Assembly (NCBI RefSeq): GCF_001956295.1
Contig: NZ_MRTD01000006.1
Location: 248,001-312,000 of the forward strand
Origin: Paenibacillus sp. FSL A5-0031
GTDB taxonomy: Bacteria; Bacillota; Bacilli; Paenibacillales; Paenibacillaceae
Length of the DNA: 64,000 bases
Reading direction: 5' to 3'
A program made the translations under genes and the position numbers. A model generated the notes under the pieces. It saw nothing but the letters and a program-made list of their open reading frames with translations, searched no databases and had not been told where the DNA came from. Positions 25,920-35,402 of this stretch are shown one piece after another. The number at the start of each line of letters is the position of its first letter. The first letter of the stretch is position 1.

Positions 25920-27779
25920 TTAACGATATAAGTAGCGATCTTCCTTTTCACGAATCCATACCTGCATGAAGCCCGCATCTCTATTATCCCAAGCATAATA
26001 AGGAATAAATAAACAAGCGCTGCCTTCAGCCACTTTTCCTTTCAGAACAGTCACGCCGCCAAGCCATTCTGCTCGGTGCTCAATGAGTAGCGGTTCATGT
26101 GCTGCAATAGAAAATTCATCGTAGGATAACTCCATATTATCAGTCTGCTCCATGCAATACACAATAGGTCCGCGCTGCAGAGCAATTCTTCCAATGTTAG
26201 CCTCCACCTCCGGCCGTGACCGAATAACTTCAACTGGCATATCCAGCTCTAATACAATGGAGTCTCCCGGTGTCCAGCAGCGATTCAGTACGAGATAACC
26301 ATTTTCGATTTTTCCTTCCGATGGCTGCGGCTGCTCCCCTAGAAGCGACAGCTTATATCCTCTGCACCAGCCAGGAACACGAAGCCGGATCTCGAACGTT
26401 TCCGCTTGCTCCAAGCTTACCGCAACTTCGATTTTTCCATCCCAAGGATACGCGGTTGTCTGCTTAAGCTTGACGGTTGTCCCACTCTTAATTTCCAAAG
26501 CAGTTTCCCCGTTCATGTATTGATTGACGACTATTCCAGCATCCGTAGCAGCATAAGCATATTGTCCAATGGATGGTAAAAATCTAACTAGGTTAGTCGG
26601 GCAGCAAGAAGTGCCAAACCAATCCACGCGGTGATGCTCGCCCTTTGATGCAAGCGGATTGACGTAGAAAAATTTGTCGCCAGACAACGAGATTCCGGCT
26701 AAAGCGCCATTGTACATTTCCCGCTCTACAACATCGGCATATTTTGCATCGCCAAACAACAAGTTCATCCGGTGATTCCAAAAAACCATAGCGATTGCCG
26801 CACAAGTCTCGCAATAAGCCGATTCATTCGGCAAATCGTAATCATGTGTAAAGCCTTCATTATGCTGAGACGGACCGATGCCGCCTGTCACATACATATT
26901 CCTTTCAACCGTATGCGACCAAACGCGGTGCAGCGCATCAATATACGTCGGATCACCGGAAGCATGCACGACATCAGCCATCGCGGTGTACAAATACATC
27001 GCTCGTACAGCATGTCCTGTTACCTTCTCGATATCTCGAACAGGCACATCATCCTGACAGTACGCAGGGCCCCATTCCTCTTTGTCCCAAATGGCACCTT
27101 TACCATGACCATGACCACGTTCTTCAAGCAGCCAAAGCGCCAGCTTCCAATAACGATCCTCGCTGGTCGTGCGGTAAAGCTTCACAAGCGCAAGCTCAAT
27201 TTCCTCATGCCCCTCCACCCAGTGCCGCTTGCCAGGACCAAATACGCGATCATAATGATCAGCCATTTTGCATGCAACATCCAGCAGCTTCCGCTTGCCT
27301 GTCGCTTCAAAATATGCAACCGCTGCTTCAATCAGATGGCCGCCATTATACATCTCGTGTTTCTCCATATCCGACCATTTGAGATCAGGCGCTTCAAGCG
27401 TGTAATAAGTACTTAAATATCCATCCGCTTCCTGCGCCGCAGCTATGAGATCGATAATCCGATCAATCTCTGCTTCCAGCACTGGATCACGATCCGTCAT
27501 AAGGGCATAAGCGGCACCTTCAAGCACCTTATACACATCGGAGTCGTTATAATACATCCCCTCAAATTTGCCTTCCAGCAGTCCGCCTGCTATTGCAAAA
27601 TTGTCAATTCGGCCTGTTTCCTCGCATTTGACTAAACATGCCTTCATCGTAATATTTTTGAGAACTTCCAGCCGCGGCCTCCAGAAAGCATCATTGATCT
27701 CAACTTTCGTAAAGGGCACGTTTTGCCAGCCTTTTATCGCCTTCGTTTCTGTTAATGTCACGTCTAACCATCCTTTCAT
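25920..27779 (-). CDS. GH127-family beta-L-arabinofuranosidase (second copy, HypBA1-like)
   Basis: This 619-residue protein is a second GH127 member, nearer than the first to the HypBA1 length and motifs. Candidate acid/base E308 lies in HNEGFTHDYDLPNES, E324 and C326 in CETC, and C392-C393 in TSCCPTN, matching the zinc-cysteine site. No signal peptide is present, so it is cytoplasmic. It is the last gene of an importer operon, about ten bases after the permease stop, so its substrate is probably what that importer brings in. The ATG at 27779 has a distant AAAGGA; a GTG at 27761 has a better-spaced AAAGGATGG and could be the true start. Confidence 0.92.
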   Translation of the reverse strand: MKGWLDVTLTETKAIKGWQNVPFTKVEINDAFWRPRLEVLKNITMKACLVKCEETGRIDNFAIAGGLLEGKFEGMYYNDSDVYKVLEGAAYALMTDRDPVLEAEIDRIIDLIAAAQEADGYLSTYYTLEAPDLKWSDMEKHEMYNGGHLIEAAVAYFEATGKRKLLDVACKMADHYDRVFGPGKRHWVEGHEEIELALVKLYRTTSEDRYWKLALWLLEERGHGHGKGAIWDKEEWGPAYCQDDVPVRDIEKVTGHAVRAMYLYTAMADVVHASGDPTYIDALHRVWSHTVERNMYVTGGIGPSQHNEGFTHDYDLPNESAYCETCAAIAMVFWNHRMNLLFGDAKYADVVEREMYNGALAGISLSGDKFFYVNPLASKGEHHRVDWFGTSCCPTNLVRFLPSIGQYAYAATDAGIVVNQYMNGETALEIKSGTTVKLKQTTAYPWDGKIEVAVSLEQAETFEIRLRVPGWCRGYKLSLLGEQPQPSEGKIENGYLVLNRCWTPGDSIVLELDMPVEVIRSRPEVEANIGRIALQRGPIVYCMEQTDNMELSYDEFSIAAHEPLLIEHRAEWLGGVTVLKGKVAEGSACLFIPYYAWDNRDAGFMQVWIREKEDRYLYR

Positions 27780-27788
27780 CGCTAATTC

Positions 27789-28619
27789 TTATCCTTTCAA
27801 TCCCGTTAACGTAATGCCTTCCAGAAAATAACGCTGGCCAATTAAAAATACGAGCACGCAGGGCATAACGACAGTTGCTGAAGCCGCCATGAGCAAATCC
27901 CATTGCGCCGTATAGCTGCCTTGAAACATTTGCAAGCCAAGTGCTAACGTAAAGCGGCTGTCACTCTTTAAATAGATAAGCGGCCCCATGAAGTCATTCC
28001 ATGATCCTAAAAAAGTAAATAGCGCAACGACGATAACAGCCGAACGGCTAAGCGGCATAAGAATACGCCAATAAATTTGAAAATAATTAGCCCCATCCAC
28101 AAAAGCAGCCTCGTCAAAATCACGCGGAATCGTCATGTAGAATTGGCGAAGCAGGAAGATATTAAAGATACCTCCGCCAAAGAACGCCGGCACGATAAGC
28201 GGATAGAACGTATCATAGAAGCCCAGCGTTTTCCATCCGAGAAAGCTCGGAATTAACGTAACTGCAGCAGGCAGCATCATGCTGGTCATAAGGATTGCAA
28301 AAATGGTGTCTCTGCCTTTCCACTGAATACGAGAGAAACCAAAGGCTGCAATCGTACTCGTCAGCACAGTTCCGATAATAACGCTGAACACAATAATAAG
28401 TGTATTTTTGAAAAATTGTCCGAAAGGCAGCACGGTCAGTGCTCTCTCGTAGTTATCCCATTTAAAAGGATTTGGAATCCATTCCGGCGGCATAACGAAA
28501 ATTTGCGATAGATCCATCACTGAGCTTCGAATCAGCCAAACGAACGGAATGATAAACATAACTGAAATAATAATAAGGGCCGCATAACCTGCTGTCAGCT
28601 TGAGTTTGGACTCTCTCAT
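27789..28619 (-). CDS. Sugar ABC transporter permease (MalG/CUT1-like)
   Basis: The ATG at 28619 follows GAGGGGG and overlaps the preceding permease by four bases; the frame is open to 28706 but overlaps that gene. The 276-residue product has six predicted membrane helices and the EAA loop IPRDFDEAAFVDGANYFQIYWRI near residues 175-200, which contacts the ATPase. It forms the second half of a CUT1 channel with the gene upstream. Confidence 0.92.
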   Translation of the reverse strand: MRESKLKLTAGYAALIIISVMFIIPFVWLIRSSVMDLSQIFVMPPEWIPNPFKWDNYERALTVLPFGQFFKNTLIIVFSVIIGTVLTSTIAAFGFSRIQWKGRDTIFAILMTSMMLPAAVTLIPSFLGWKTLGFYDTFYPLIVPAFFGGGIFNIFLLRQFYMTIPRDFDEAAFVDGANYFQIYWRILMPLSRSAVIVVALFTFLGSWNDFMGPLIYLKSDSRFTLALGLQMFQGSYTAQWDLLMAASATVVMPCVLVFLIGQRYFLEGITLTGLKG

Positions 28620-29560
28620 GATTTTTCCCCCTCGTAGTAAACCCAAGATTTCGAGGTTTTGAACACAATAAACGTAAAGAACAAAATAATGATAAATAGA
28701 ATCCATGCCAGGGCAGATGCATAACCCATCTCTGTATCACGGAATGCTGTACTCCACAAATAAAACACGAAAAATAAACTTTTATTATTCGGCCCGCCCT
28801 GTGTCAAAATGTAGGCTTCGCTAAACACCTGGAAAGAACCGATAATCGTCATGATGGTATTAAAGAAGATTGTTGGCGTTACCATCGGGATCGTAATATG
28901 GCGCAGCTTATGCATCCATCCTCCGCCATCGACATCAATGGCTTCATAGTACTGCTTCGGAATACCCGAAAGCCCCGCTAGAAAAATAATGACTGTGCCG
29001 CCTATTCCCCAAAGCGTCGTTAAGACAACAGATGGAATAACACTGCTCTCGCCAAACAGCCAGTTGCTTGTCGGCAAATGAAGCCATGCGAGCACCGTAT
29101 TAACTAAACCAAGGTCTGGATTAAGCAGCCACAGCCATATCATGGACGATGCAACCGCTGGAACGATACTTGGCAAATAAATAATGGTGCGGAACAACGA
29201 TCTACCCTTTACATTCATATTAAGGAGCAGCGCCAGCAGAAAAGAGATGATGATGACAGCAGGTACCCGCAAAATAACAAAATAGAAGGTAACGCCTAGT
29301 GATTTATAAAATAAATCATCTTCACCTGAGAACAGCTTGGCGTAATTATCGAAACCAATAAATGAGGTTGTATCTTTGAACACGCTATAATCAGTTAAAC
29401 TGAGCACCAAACTAGCAATCATAGGACCAAGCGTAAATATGATGAAGCCTAGTATGGCAGGAGCTGTAAATAGTAACCCGTAGAATAACGCCTTACGCTC
29501 TCTTATGCGACTTTTTTTACTGACTGCTGGAATGGTTTGCGCAGGAATATCCATGCCCAT
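28616..29560 (-). CDS. Sugar ABC transporter permease (MalF/UgpA-like)
   Basis: The 314-residue protein has six membrane helices after a basic N-terminus and the EAA loop IPKQYYEAIDVDGGGWMHKLRHI. AGGAGG lies five bases before the ATG. It follows the binding-protein gene across a hairpin and overlaps the next permease by ATGA, so both channel halves are made together. Confidence 0.92.
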   Translation of the reverse strand: MGMDIPAQTIPAVSKKSRIRERKALFYGLLFTAPAILGFIIFTLGPMIASLVLSLTDYSVFKDTTSFIGFDNYAKLFSGEDDLFYKSLGVTFYFVILRVPAVIIISFLLALLLNMNVKGRSLFRTIIYLPSIVPAVASSMIWLWLLNPDLGLVNTVLAWLHLPTSNWLFGESSVIPSVVLTTLWGIGGTVIIFLAGLSGIPKQYYEAIDVDGGGWMHKLRHITIPMVTPTIFFNTIMTIIGSFQVFSEAYILTQGGPNNKSLFFVFYLWSTAFRDTEMGYASALAWILFIIILFFTFIVFKTSKSWVYYEGEKS

Positions 29561-29581
29561 ACTTGCCTCCTATCCTAAGAA

Positions 29582-29609
29582 GACGGCGGTCTTCAGGAAG
29601 AACGCCGTC
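29582..29609 (-). other. Intercistronic hairpin between binding protein and permeases
   Basis: GACGGCG at 29582-29588 pairs perfectly with CGCCGTC at 29603-29609. No T run follows on the minus strand, so it is more likely an mRNA-stabilising or processing element than a full terminator. Confidence 0.65.
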
Positions 29610-29638
29610 AATCTGACTATAGTTCTTTCTTTAATTGG

Positions 29639-31075
29639 TTATTGTACGTCACGACGCCCTTGAACCTGTGCTTGTGCTTTCGCAGCGATAGAATCCATTG
29701 CCTCTTGAGCGGTTTGCTGGCCTAACCAAACTTTATCGAGTGCTGGATTAACGATATCCATAATTTTATTAAAGTTTTTCACATAAGCGGTTGGTGTTGC
29801 ATGGCTGTTGCTCAATACCATCTCAACGACCGCATCCTTGTAGCCCGATGGGCGAGAAGGCAGGTTTTCAGTCCATCTGGTTAGGTAAGACTCATCCGTG
29901 TACCACTCTTTATGAGATGGCATCCAAGTGCCGGCAGTTAGCAGCTCGATTGAAGCTTCTGGATCAATCAGTGCCTTCAAGAGCTCCCATGCTTCCTCCG
30001 GATGTTTCGTTGATTTAAACATCGAGAACATGCCAGAAACGACAGTCGTCATCGGCTGTTTCATAACGGGGAGCACGCCAACATTAAAATTAAATTTGGA
30101 TTGTGCCAAGCTTGTGCTTGCCCATTGACCATCAAATGCCATCGCTACTTTTTTGGTTTGCAGCGCAACGTTGGTGCCTGGTATATTTTTCGCTTGAACA
30201 GGTGACGGTGCTACATGATGAACATTAATAAGATCGGAAATCTTCTGAATAGCTTCAACAGCTTCAGGCTGGTTCAGAGCAAAGGTTTTGCCGTCCTCAG
30301 ACAAGAAGTCTCCGCCATTCGAATAGATGAAGTTGCTGTATGCGCCCCACCAAGTTGGCACGTTGACTCCGAATTGTTTAATGTTTTTAGGATCAAAACC
30401 TTCTTCTGTCGCATTCTTGCCTTTGTTGTCAATTGTAAGTTTCTTAGAAACCTCTACGAACTGATCCCATGTCCACGCTTCAGAAGCTTTGGCTGGCGGA
30501 GGTGTTAAGCCTGCATCCTTAAATACATCTTCATTATAAAATAAAGCAAAAGATTCTGGGCCAGGCGCAATACCAACTACATTGCCAGGCTCCGAGGAAT
30601 ACATAATGTTAGGAACGAGCCTATCCACAGTCAACTCCGTATCCTTATCAAGGAAATCCTGAAGGTTAACGAACTTGCCTTCTTCCGCTAAAGGAAAAGC
30701 GATCGTGCTGGACTCCATCATGGCAATATCCGGCTCATCGTTGCCAGCTACCATGGTCGTTAATTTCGTATCGTAATCCGCTGAAATGGCTTGGAAATCA
30801 ACCTTAATATTTGTATGCTTAGCCTCAAAACTAGCGACTGCTTTCTTAAATGCTGCGATCTCATCAGGTGCGCCCCAAGCTGTAAGACGCAGTTTGATCG
30901 GATCTTTGGATACATTTTCACCGCTACCTGTATTTTCGGTGTTGCTTGAGCCATTCGTCGCCCCAGCCTGAGAATTTTTGTTACCTGAATCAGACTTCGT
31001 ACAAGCCGATAGTACGCTGATTGCCATAAGCAGCACAACTAAGAGAACGGAAACCGATTTCCATTGTCTTCTCAT
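29639..31075 (-). CDS. Extracellular sugar-binding lipoprotein (ABC importer)
   Basis: The 478-residue protein begins with a lipoprotein signal ending in the lipobox SVLSAC (cysteine near residue 25), then a low-complexity S/G/N linker and a family 1 solute-binding domain (LRLTAWGAPDEIAAFKKA; ALFYNEDVFKDAGLTPP; AMAFDGQWA). It is the receptor of the importer encoded downstream and would deliver an oligosaccharide, probably arabinose-containing given the GH127 gene in the operon. The ATG follows AAAGGGG at 12 bases. A cre site lies upstream. Confidence 0.93.
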   Translation of the reverse strand: MRRQWKSVSVLLVVLLMAISVLSACTKSDSGNKNSQAGATNGSSNTENTGSGENVSKDPIKLRLTAWGAPDEIAAFKKAVASFEAKHTNIKVDFQAISADYDTKLTTMVAGNDEPDIAMMESSTIAFPLAEEGKFVNLQDFLDKDTELTVDRLVPNIMYSSEPGNVVGIAPGPESFALFYNEDVFKDAGLTPPPAKASEAWTWDQFVEVSKKLTIDNKGKNATEEGFDPKNIKQFGVNVPTWWGAYSNFIYSNGGDFLSEDGKTFALNQPEAVEAIQKISDLINVHHVAPSPVQAKNIPGTNVALQTKKVAMAFDGQWASTSLAQSKFNFNVGVLPVMKQPMTTVVSGMFSMFKSTKHPEEAWELLKALIDPEASIELLTAGTWMPSHKEWYTDESYLTRWTENLPSRPSGYKDAVVEMVLSNSHATPTAYVKNFNKIMDIVNPALDKVWLGQQTAQEAMDSIAAKAQAQVQGRRDVQ

Positions 31076-31152
31076 ATTCGTAACGAGCCCCTTTCATTTA
31101 TCCATCTCATTGGCTCATAGCTGCAGTCTATGATGGTTTTATTGTAATCGAT

Positions 31153-31166
31153 AGATAACGCTTTCA
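31153..31166 (-). promoter_or_regulatory. CcpA cre site before importer operon
   Basis: Read on the minus strand it is TGAAAGCGTTATCT, a full match to the cre consensus TGWAARCGYTWNCW. It lies about 80 bases before the binding-protein ATG and overlaps a TTGAAA/TACAAT promoter-like pair. Confidence 0.8.
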
Positions 31167-31199
31167 AAACCCGAGTATTATTGGAATGGTGGACTATTA

Positions 31200-32978
31200 T
31201 TAGGTATCGAGCGGAAGTTTTATCAGAATGCTGGTACCTGATCCTGGCACGGACCGAATCTCGATGCCGTATTCATCCCCATATGCCATCTGTAAACGGG
31301 AGATCGTATTTTTAATGCCGACCGAAGAAGATTGTTTGTACAAAATCACCTTGATCATCTCTTCGCTTATTCCTCGTCCATTATCTTTAATCTCAAAAAA
31401 ACGTTTTCCCTCTTCTGCCCAGCCGCGAATGAGGATAACGCCTCCCTCTTCCATCTGATTAAACCCGTGCAAAATAGCATTCTCAACAAACGGCTGAAAC
31501 AGCAGCCTAGGCAGCTTATGATCATAAAGGATCGGATCAATTTCATAGTTAACGGTAAACTTGCCTTCGAAACGCGCTGACATAATATAAAAGTAGTTTT
31601 TCATCCATTCGATTTCCTCTGACAGATGAACGGCGCCCCATTCCTTACGAGAAGTATAATGCAGCATATTGGACAAACAGACGAGCATCTTGCTTAGCTC
31701 CTTCTGATTATTTTCAATCGCTGTCCAATTCATAATATTGAGCGTGTTATACAGAAAATGAGGATTCATCTGCATATTGAGCGCGTGAATTTCTGCTTCC
31801 TTTTCCTTTAGCTTAATCTCATAATTTTCTTTGACGAGCAGGTGAATCCGATCATTCATCCGGTTAAATCGCTGCATTAAGATACCGAATTCGTCATTCG
31901 TGCTGACTTCCACACGGGTTTGAAAATCGCCTTCGCCAACGGATCTCATCGCTCCAAGCAGCTTCTTAATCGGACCTGTGATGCGGCTTAATATGAAATA
32001 GGCAAATAAAAATGCAATTCCGCTCAATATAGCAGCTAACACAATCGTTGAGGTTCGAATAACAGGCACGAGGTTGCTTACCAATGCAGACTCCGGCGTT
32101 ATGACGATCGACAACCATCCGGTTACGGTTGAGCGGTCAAAGCATATGATCATATTCTCGCCGTTCAGCTTCATTCGCTGAGTCCCGCTTCCCGTCATGC
32201 GGAATGAATCCACCCAATTCTCGTTGAAGCTTTTTGTCACTTGTGATACATCACTGCCGGCAACTACCATGTCGTTCAAATCTAATACCATATAGCGGGA
32301 GCCGACTGGTATGCTCTTCTCAAACAGGGCATCCAGTACGGTCGATTTGAAGCTTATCGTAAGCACTGGACGCTCCACATTCGGATTCAGCTTAATTAAT
32401 GTACTGTCTTCCATATGTGAGAAATTGAGCAAACGCGTGGCTGAATATAAATAGCGATAATCGATCAAGCTCTTGGAAAGATAAGACTGATCAAACATCT
32501 CCGTAAAATCATAGGTAGGATACCAAATCATTTTTCCACCCGCATGCACAGCTTGCTTGTAAATAGTTGAAAGTGTAGGATCTCCTTGCGGCATGTTTTG
32601 CGAATTGCCGAAGGTGAAGTAAGAAGTCCAAAGCTGGTAGGCGTAAACATCGTCGTTTTGTGAAAAGTATTTGCTTAGAATAGTAGATACGCGTCGATCA
32701 GCTGCCAGCAGCTCCTCAGCCTTTGCTGGATTCAGCTGACTGAAAATTTGAAATAGATCCTTGTCTACGAACAAGGCCAAACTGTTCTGATCAATAACTT
32801 TGAGTTTCGTATCGATGACTTCATTATTTTTTTTGACGATCTCATAAACATTTTTTTGCGCTTGCTCCGTCACAACCTTAAGGCTTGTACGATAAAATAA
32901 AGTGCTTAACACAAGGAACGGCAAAGCAATTAGGATGATATAGCTGATGAACAACCGTGATCGAAATGTCATATTCAT
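31200..32978 (-). CDS. YesM-type sensor histidine kinase
   Basis: The 592-residue protein has membrane helices at about 9-29 and 308-331 around an extracellular sensor of some 275 residues, a HAMP domain (332-385), a His_kinase dimerisation segment with H407 in MNPHFLYNTLN, and a HATPase domain with FVENAILHGF and DNGRGI. It phosphorylates the response regulator whose gene overlaps it by four bases upstream. YesMN systems typically sense extracellular sugars and induce the adjacent importer. Confidence 0.93.
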   Translation of the reverse strand: MNMTFRSRLFISYIILIALPFLVLSTLFYRTSLKVVTEQAQKNVYEIVKKNNEVIDTKLKVIDQNSLALFVDKDLFQIFSQLNPAKAEELLAADRRVSTILSKYFSQNDDVYAYQLWTSYFTFGNSQNMPQGDPTLSTIYKQAVHAGGKMIWYPTYDFTEMFDQSYLSKSLIDYRYLYSATRLLNFSHMEDSTLIKLNPNVERPVLTISFKSTVLDALFEKSIPVGSRYMVLDLNDMVVAGSDVSQVTKSFNENWVDSFRMTGSGTQRMKLNGENMIICFDRSTVTGWLSIVITPESALVSNLVPVIRTSTIVLAAILSGIAFLFAYFILSRITGPIKKLLGAMRSVGEGDFQTRVEVSTNDEFGILMQRFNRMNDRIHLLVKENYEIKLKEKEAEIHALNMQMNPHFLYNTLNIMNWTAIENNQKELSKMLVCLSNMLHYTSRKEWGAVHLSEEIEWMKNYFYIMSARFEGKFTVNYEIDPILYDHKLPRLLFQPFVENAILHGFNQMEEGGVILIRGWAEEGKRFFEIKDNGRGISEEMIKVILYKQSSSVGIKNTISRLQMAYGDEYGIEIRSVPGSGTSILIKLPLDT

Positions 32979-34576
32979 ATCTCGTCTCTATTCGTTGTAA
33001 GGGATTTGTGCTTATAAGCTTCCGGTGATAGACCATTCTGTTTCTTGAACACTCGGCAAAAATACTTCGTATCGCGGTAGCCGCATTGCGCAGCTATATC
33101 ATAAATTTTCAAATGGCCATCTCTAAGCAATTGTTTTGCCCGCCGCATCCGAGCCTCGGTAATATGGTCAGAAAAAGACTTTCCGGTACGGCTTTTAATC
33201 AATGTGCTGAAATAAGACGGATTAAAGGCAAACTGTTCAGCTGCCATCTCTAGTGTCAAATCCTCCATATAATTCTCTTGTATCCAGCTCAAGCACTGTT
33301 CCATAATAATCTCGTTTTTTCCTTGCTTCATGTTCCGTAACGCTTGGTGCAGATCACGAATTTGAGACTCCAAGAGCGCCAGCAGCTCACTATAGCTATC
33401 GCATGCAGGTATTTCCGTTACGACCGTATTCGTGAGGACGCTTCCAAAATTTCTTTCGACAACATCTCTTGTTCGGCTTTTAAGCTTCATAAGTGTGAGT
33501 GAAGCACACTCTTTAATAAGCTGCGGTTCTGTGTGGCCCTCGCCTGCCAGTTCTTGAAAAGCAGATCGGCACAGTATGATGGCAGCCATTGGATCATTAT
33601 CCTGCAACGCTTCAAAAAGCCGCTCCCCATCTAAATGAAAGGACTTGCTGGAGTGGTTCAGCTCATCATGAAATAGGACTCCATGCCAGCAATCATGGAA
33701 ATTATACTCACATGCAGTTTGAGCTGTTCGGTAAGAATGCGGCAGCTGCTCTACTAAAGATAAACAGCTTGTCCCCATACCATGAACAAGCCGGCCATAC
33801 GGCAGCCACTCCTTGTTTAGTTCGCTAAATGCCAATCGAATCTCATCGTGTCTAAGGGATGGGTTCGGCGTACGCAAAATGGTAATCGCTTGGAATACGT
33901 CTTCTCGAAGCGAATTAATTGAGAAGGTACTGGCTTGACCGTAGCAGGACCATAAATGCTCCAGCTGCTGCAGCAATGCAGGTGTGTAGAGGCTCTTATC
34001 CTCCTCAAGACGGATGGTGAGTTCAGAAAAGATAACTGTACCGCTTCCTTGCACAATATCGAGTGCTTCAAGCTCCACTTGCTCCGCTGCTGATAGATTG
34101 CCGCTTAACCATGACAAAAGCAGATTGTTCTGGTAGGCAGAGGAGGTGAGCTTAAGCCGATGCTGCAGTTTTTCGGAAGCTTCACTCTGCATGGACTCCG
34201 CCGCTAGTTGTGCATCAAGCCGTCCCAAAATATGCTCCACTTTATCTATATCAATCGGCTTCAACAAGTAGTCATAAGCGCCATGACGCAGAGCGGTTTG
34301 CGCATATTCAAATAGATTATACGCCGATACCATAACTACCTTCGGTCGATGTTCCTTATCCTCAAGCCATTTCAATAATGTCAATCCATCCATATTAGGC
34401 ATCTGGATATCCGTCAGTACAATTTGCGGTTGATCCTGTTGAATGATAGCGATAGCAGCTGCCCCATCCTTCGCTACTAATATTTCAGCTTTTGGCCGCA
34501 TCGCACTAACTAATTTAGCCATTCCTCTGAGATGCCTTGGCTCATCGTCTACAATTAGTATTTTCAATCCGCTCAC
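32975..34576 (-). CDS. YesN-type AraC response regulator
   Basis: The 533-residue protein has a receiver domain with D10-D11, phosphoacceptor D56 in TDIQMPNMDG and lysine in YLLKPID, a long central region of about 280 residues, and an AraC double helix-turn-helix at the C-terminus (LEMAAEQFAFNPSYFSTLI, then IYDIAAQCGYRDTKYFCRVF). It should activate the importer-GH127 genes. The GTG start at 34576 touches its GGAG; a TTG at 34567 with better spacing is an alternative. A loose cre-like match TGAAAGCGACCGCA lies at 34589-34602, and TATACT about 60 bases further upstream may be the -10. Confidence 0.92.
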   Translation of the reverse strand: MSGLKILIVDDEPRHLRGMAKLVSAMRPKAEILVAKDGAAAIAIIQQDQPQIVLTDIQMPNMDGLTLLKWLEDKEHRPKVVMVSAYNLFEYAQTALRHGAYDYLLKPIDIDKVEHILGRLDAQLAAESMQSEASEKLQHRLKLTSSAYQNNLLLSWLSGNLSAAEQVELEALDIVQGSGTVIFSELTIRLEEDKSLYTPALLQQLEHLWSCYGQASTFSINSLREDVFQAITILRTPNPSLRHDEIRLAFSELNKEWLPYGRLVHGMGTSCLSLVEQLPHSYRTAQTACEYNFHDCWHGVLFHDELNHSSKSFHLDGERLFEALQDNDPMAAIILCRSAFQELAGEGHTEPQLIKECASLTLMKLKSRTRDVVERNFGSVLTNTVVTEIPACDSYSELLALLESQIRDLHQALRNMKQGKNEIIMEQCLSWIQENYMEDLTLEMAAEQFAFNPSYFSTLIKSRTGKSFSDHITEARMRRAKQLLRDGHLKIYDIAAQCGYRDTKYFCRVFKKQNGLSPEAYKHKSLTTNRDEI

Positions 34577-34736
34577 GCTCCATCTTCATGCGGTCGCTTT
34601 CACTCATTTACTGATGAATTTCCGCATTAGTTGTTAATTTAATAGCGAGTATAACACTAAATATCTGGTCTGTTGCAAAAAAATAATACATGATCCTATA
34701 TAGGTAATGAACGATTTCGTTGGAATGATAGCATAC

Positions 34737-34763
34737 AAAAAGGCCATCCTTTGCAGGATGACC
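34737..34763 (-). terminator. Terminator after histidine phosphatase gene
   Basis: GGCCATCCT and AGGATGACC form a nine-pair stem with one mismatch, followed by five T on the minus strand. Confidence 0.8.
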
Positions 34764-34793
34764 ACTGGTTTCAATGGATTCTCGTCGCCTTAC

Positions 34794-35363
34794 TTAAGTC
34801 CATATCCTTTCCACATGCTCAAGCTTATTCAGATTAAATGTTAATTTATAAATGTCTGGCTTCGAGGTCGTATTCCAAAAATCAAATCCAAACTTATCAT
34901 CATAATGATTCATAATGATCGTCATAATATTGCCATGGGTACCCAAAACAATGTTTTTACCTCGGTGCTCCTCCAGTATTCTCTCTATGACGGGTATCGC
35001 TCTTTGTTGTGCGCTTCGAGTCGTTTCGCCGCCCTCCAAAGCAAAATCGATATCGATAAAAGACTTCCTTATCGCTTCATACAGAACGTCCCAAGTAGTC
35101 TTATAATCCAAACCCTTTATCGCTCTTTCCACCAGTTCTTCATACTCTACAATCGTCATCGCTTTCCGCTTTGCTAAATGCTCAATCGTCTGCACCGCTC
35201 TCGTGTAAGAGCTGGATGCCATAAAATGAATATCGACATCGCCCAGCACCTCTGCAACACGTTTTGCTTCTGAGAAACCCTCCTCCGAAAGCCCGCGCGT
35301 TCGTTCTTGTCCAAATTCAAAAGGCGATTCTGCGTGTCTAACCATATAAATGACCGTATTCAT
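34794..35363 (-). CDS. Histidine phosphatase (phosphoglycerate mutase-like)
   Basis: The 189-residue protein has the RHAES phosphohistidine motif near residues 9-13, arginine and glutamate in the core and the second histidine in VLGTHGNIMT. These enzymes hydrolyse phosphate esters of varied small molecules or proteins. GGAGG precedes the ATG. It is the last gene of an operon with the UvrA-like ATPase and the serine hydrolase. The substrate is unknown. Confidence 0.85.
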   Translation of the reverse strand: MNTVIYMVRHAESPFEFGQERTRGLSEEGFSEAKRVAEVLGDVDIHFMASSSYTRAVQTIEHLAKRKAMTIVEYEELVERAIKGLDYKTTWDVLYEAIRKSFIDIDFALEGGETTRSAQQRAIPVIERILEEHRGKNIVLGTHGNIMTIIMNHYDDKFGFDFWNTTSKPDIYKLTFNLNKLEHVERIWT

Positions 35364-35402
35364 AGGTTTATCCTCCGTTAATGTTCAGATCATAAGCAGC
35401 TT

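Noticed and set aside
26772..27416. 214-codon plus-strand frame inside the second GH127 gene
   Set aside because: Antisense shadow of a well-supported enzyme gene; no ribosome site or family match.
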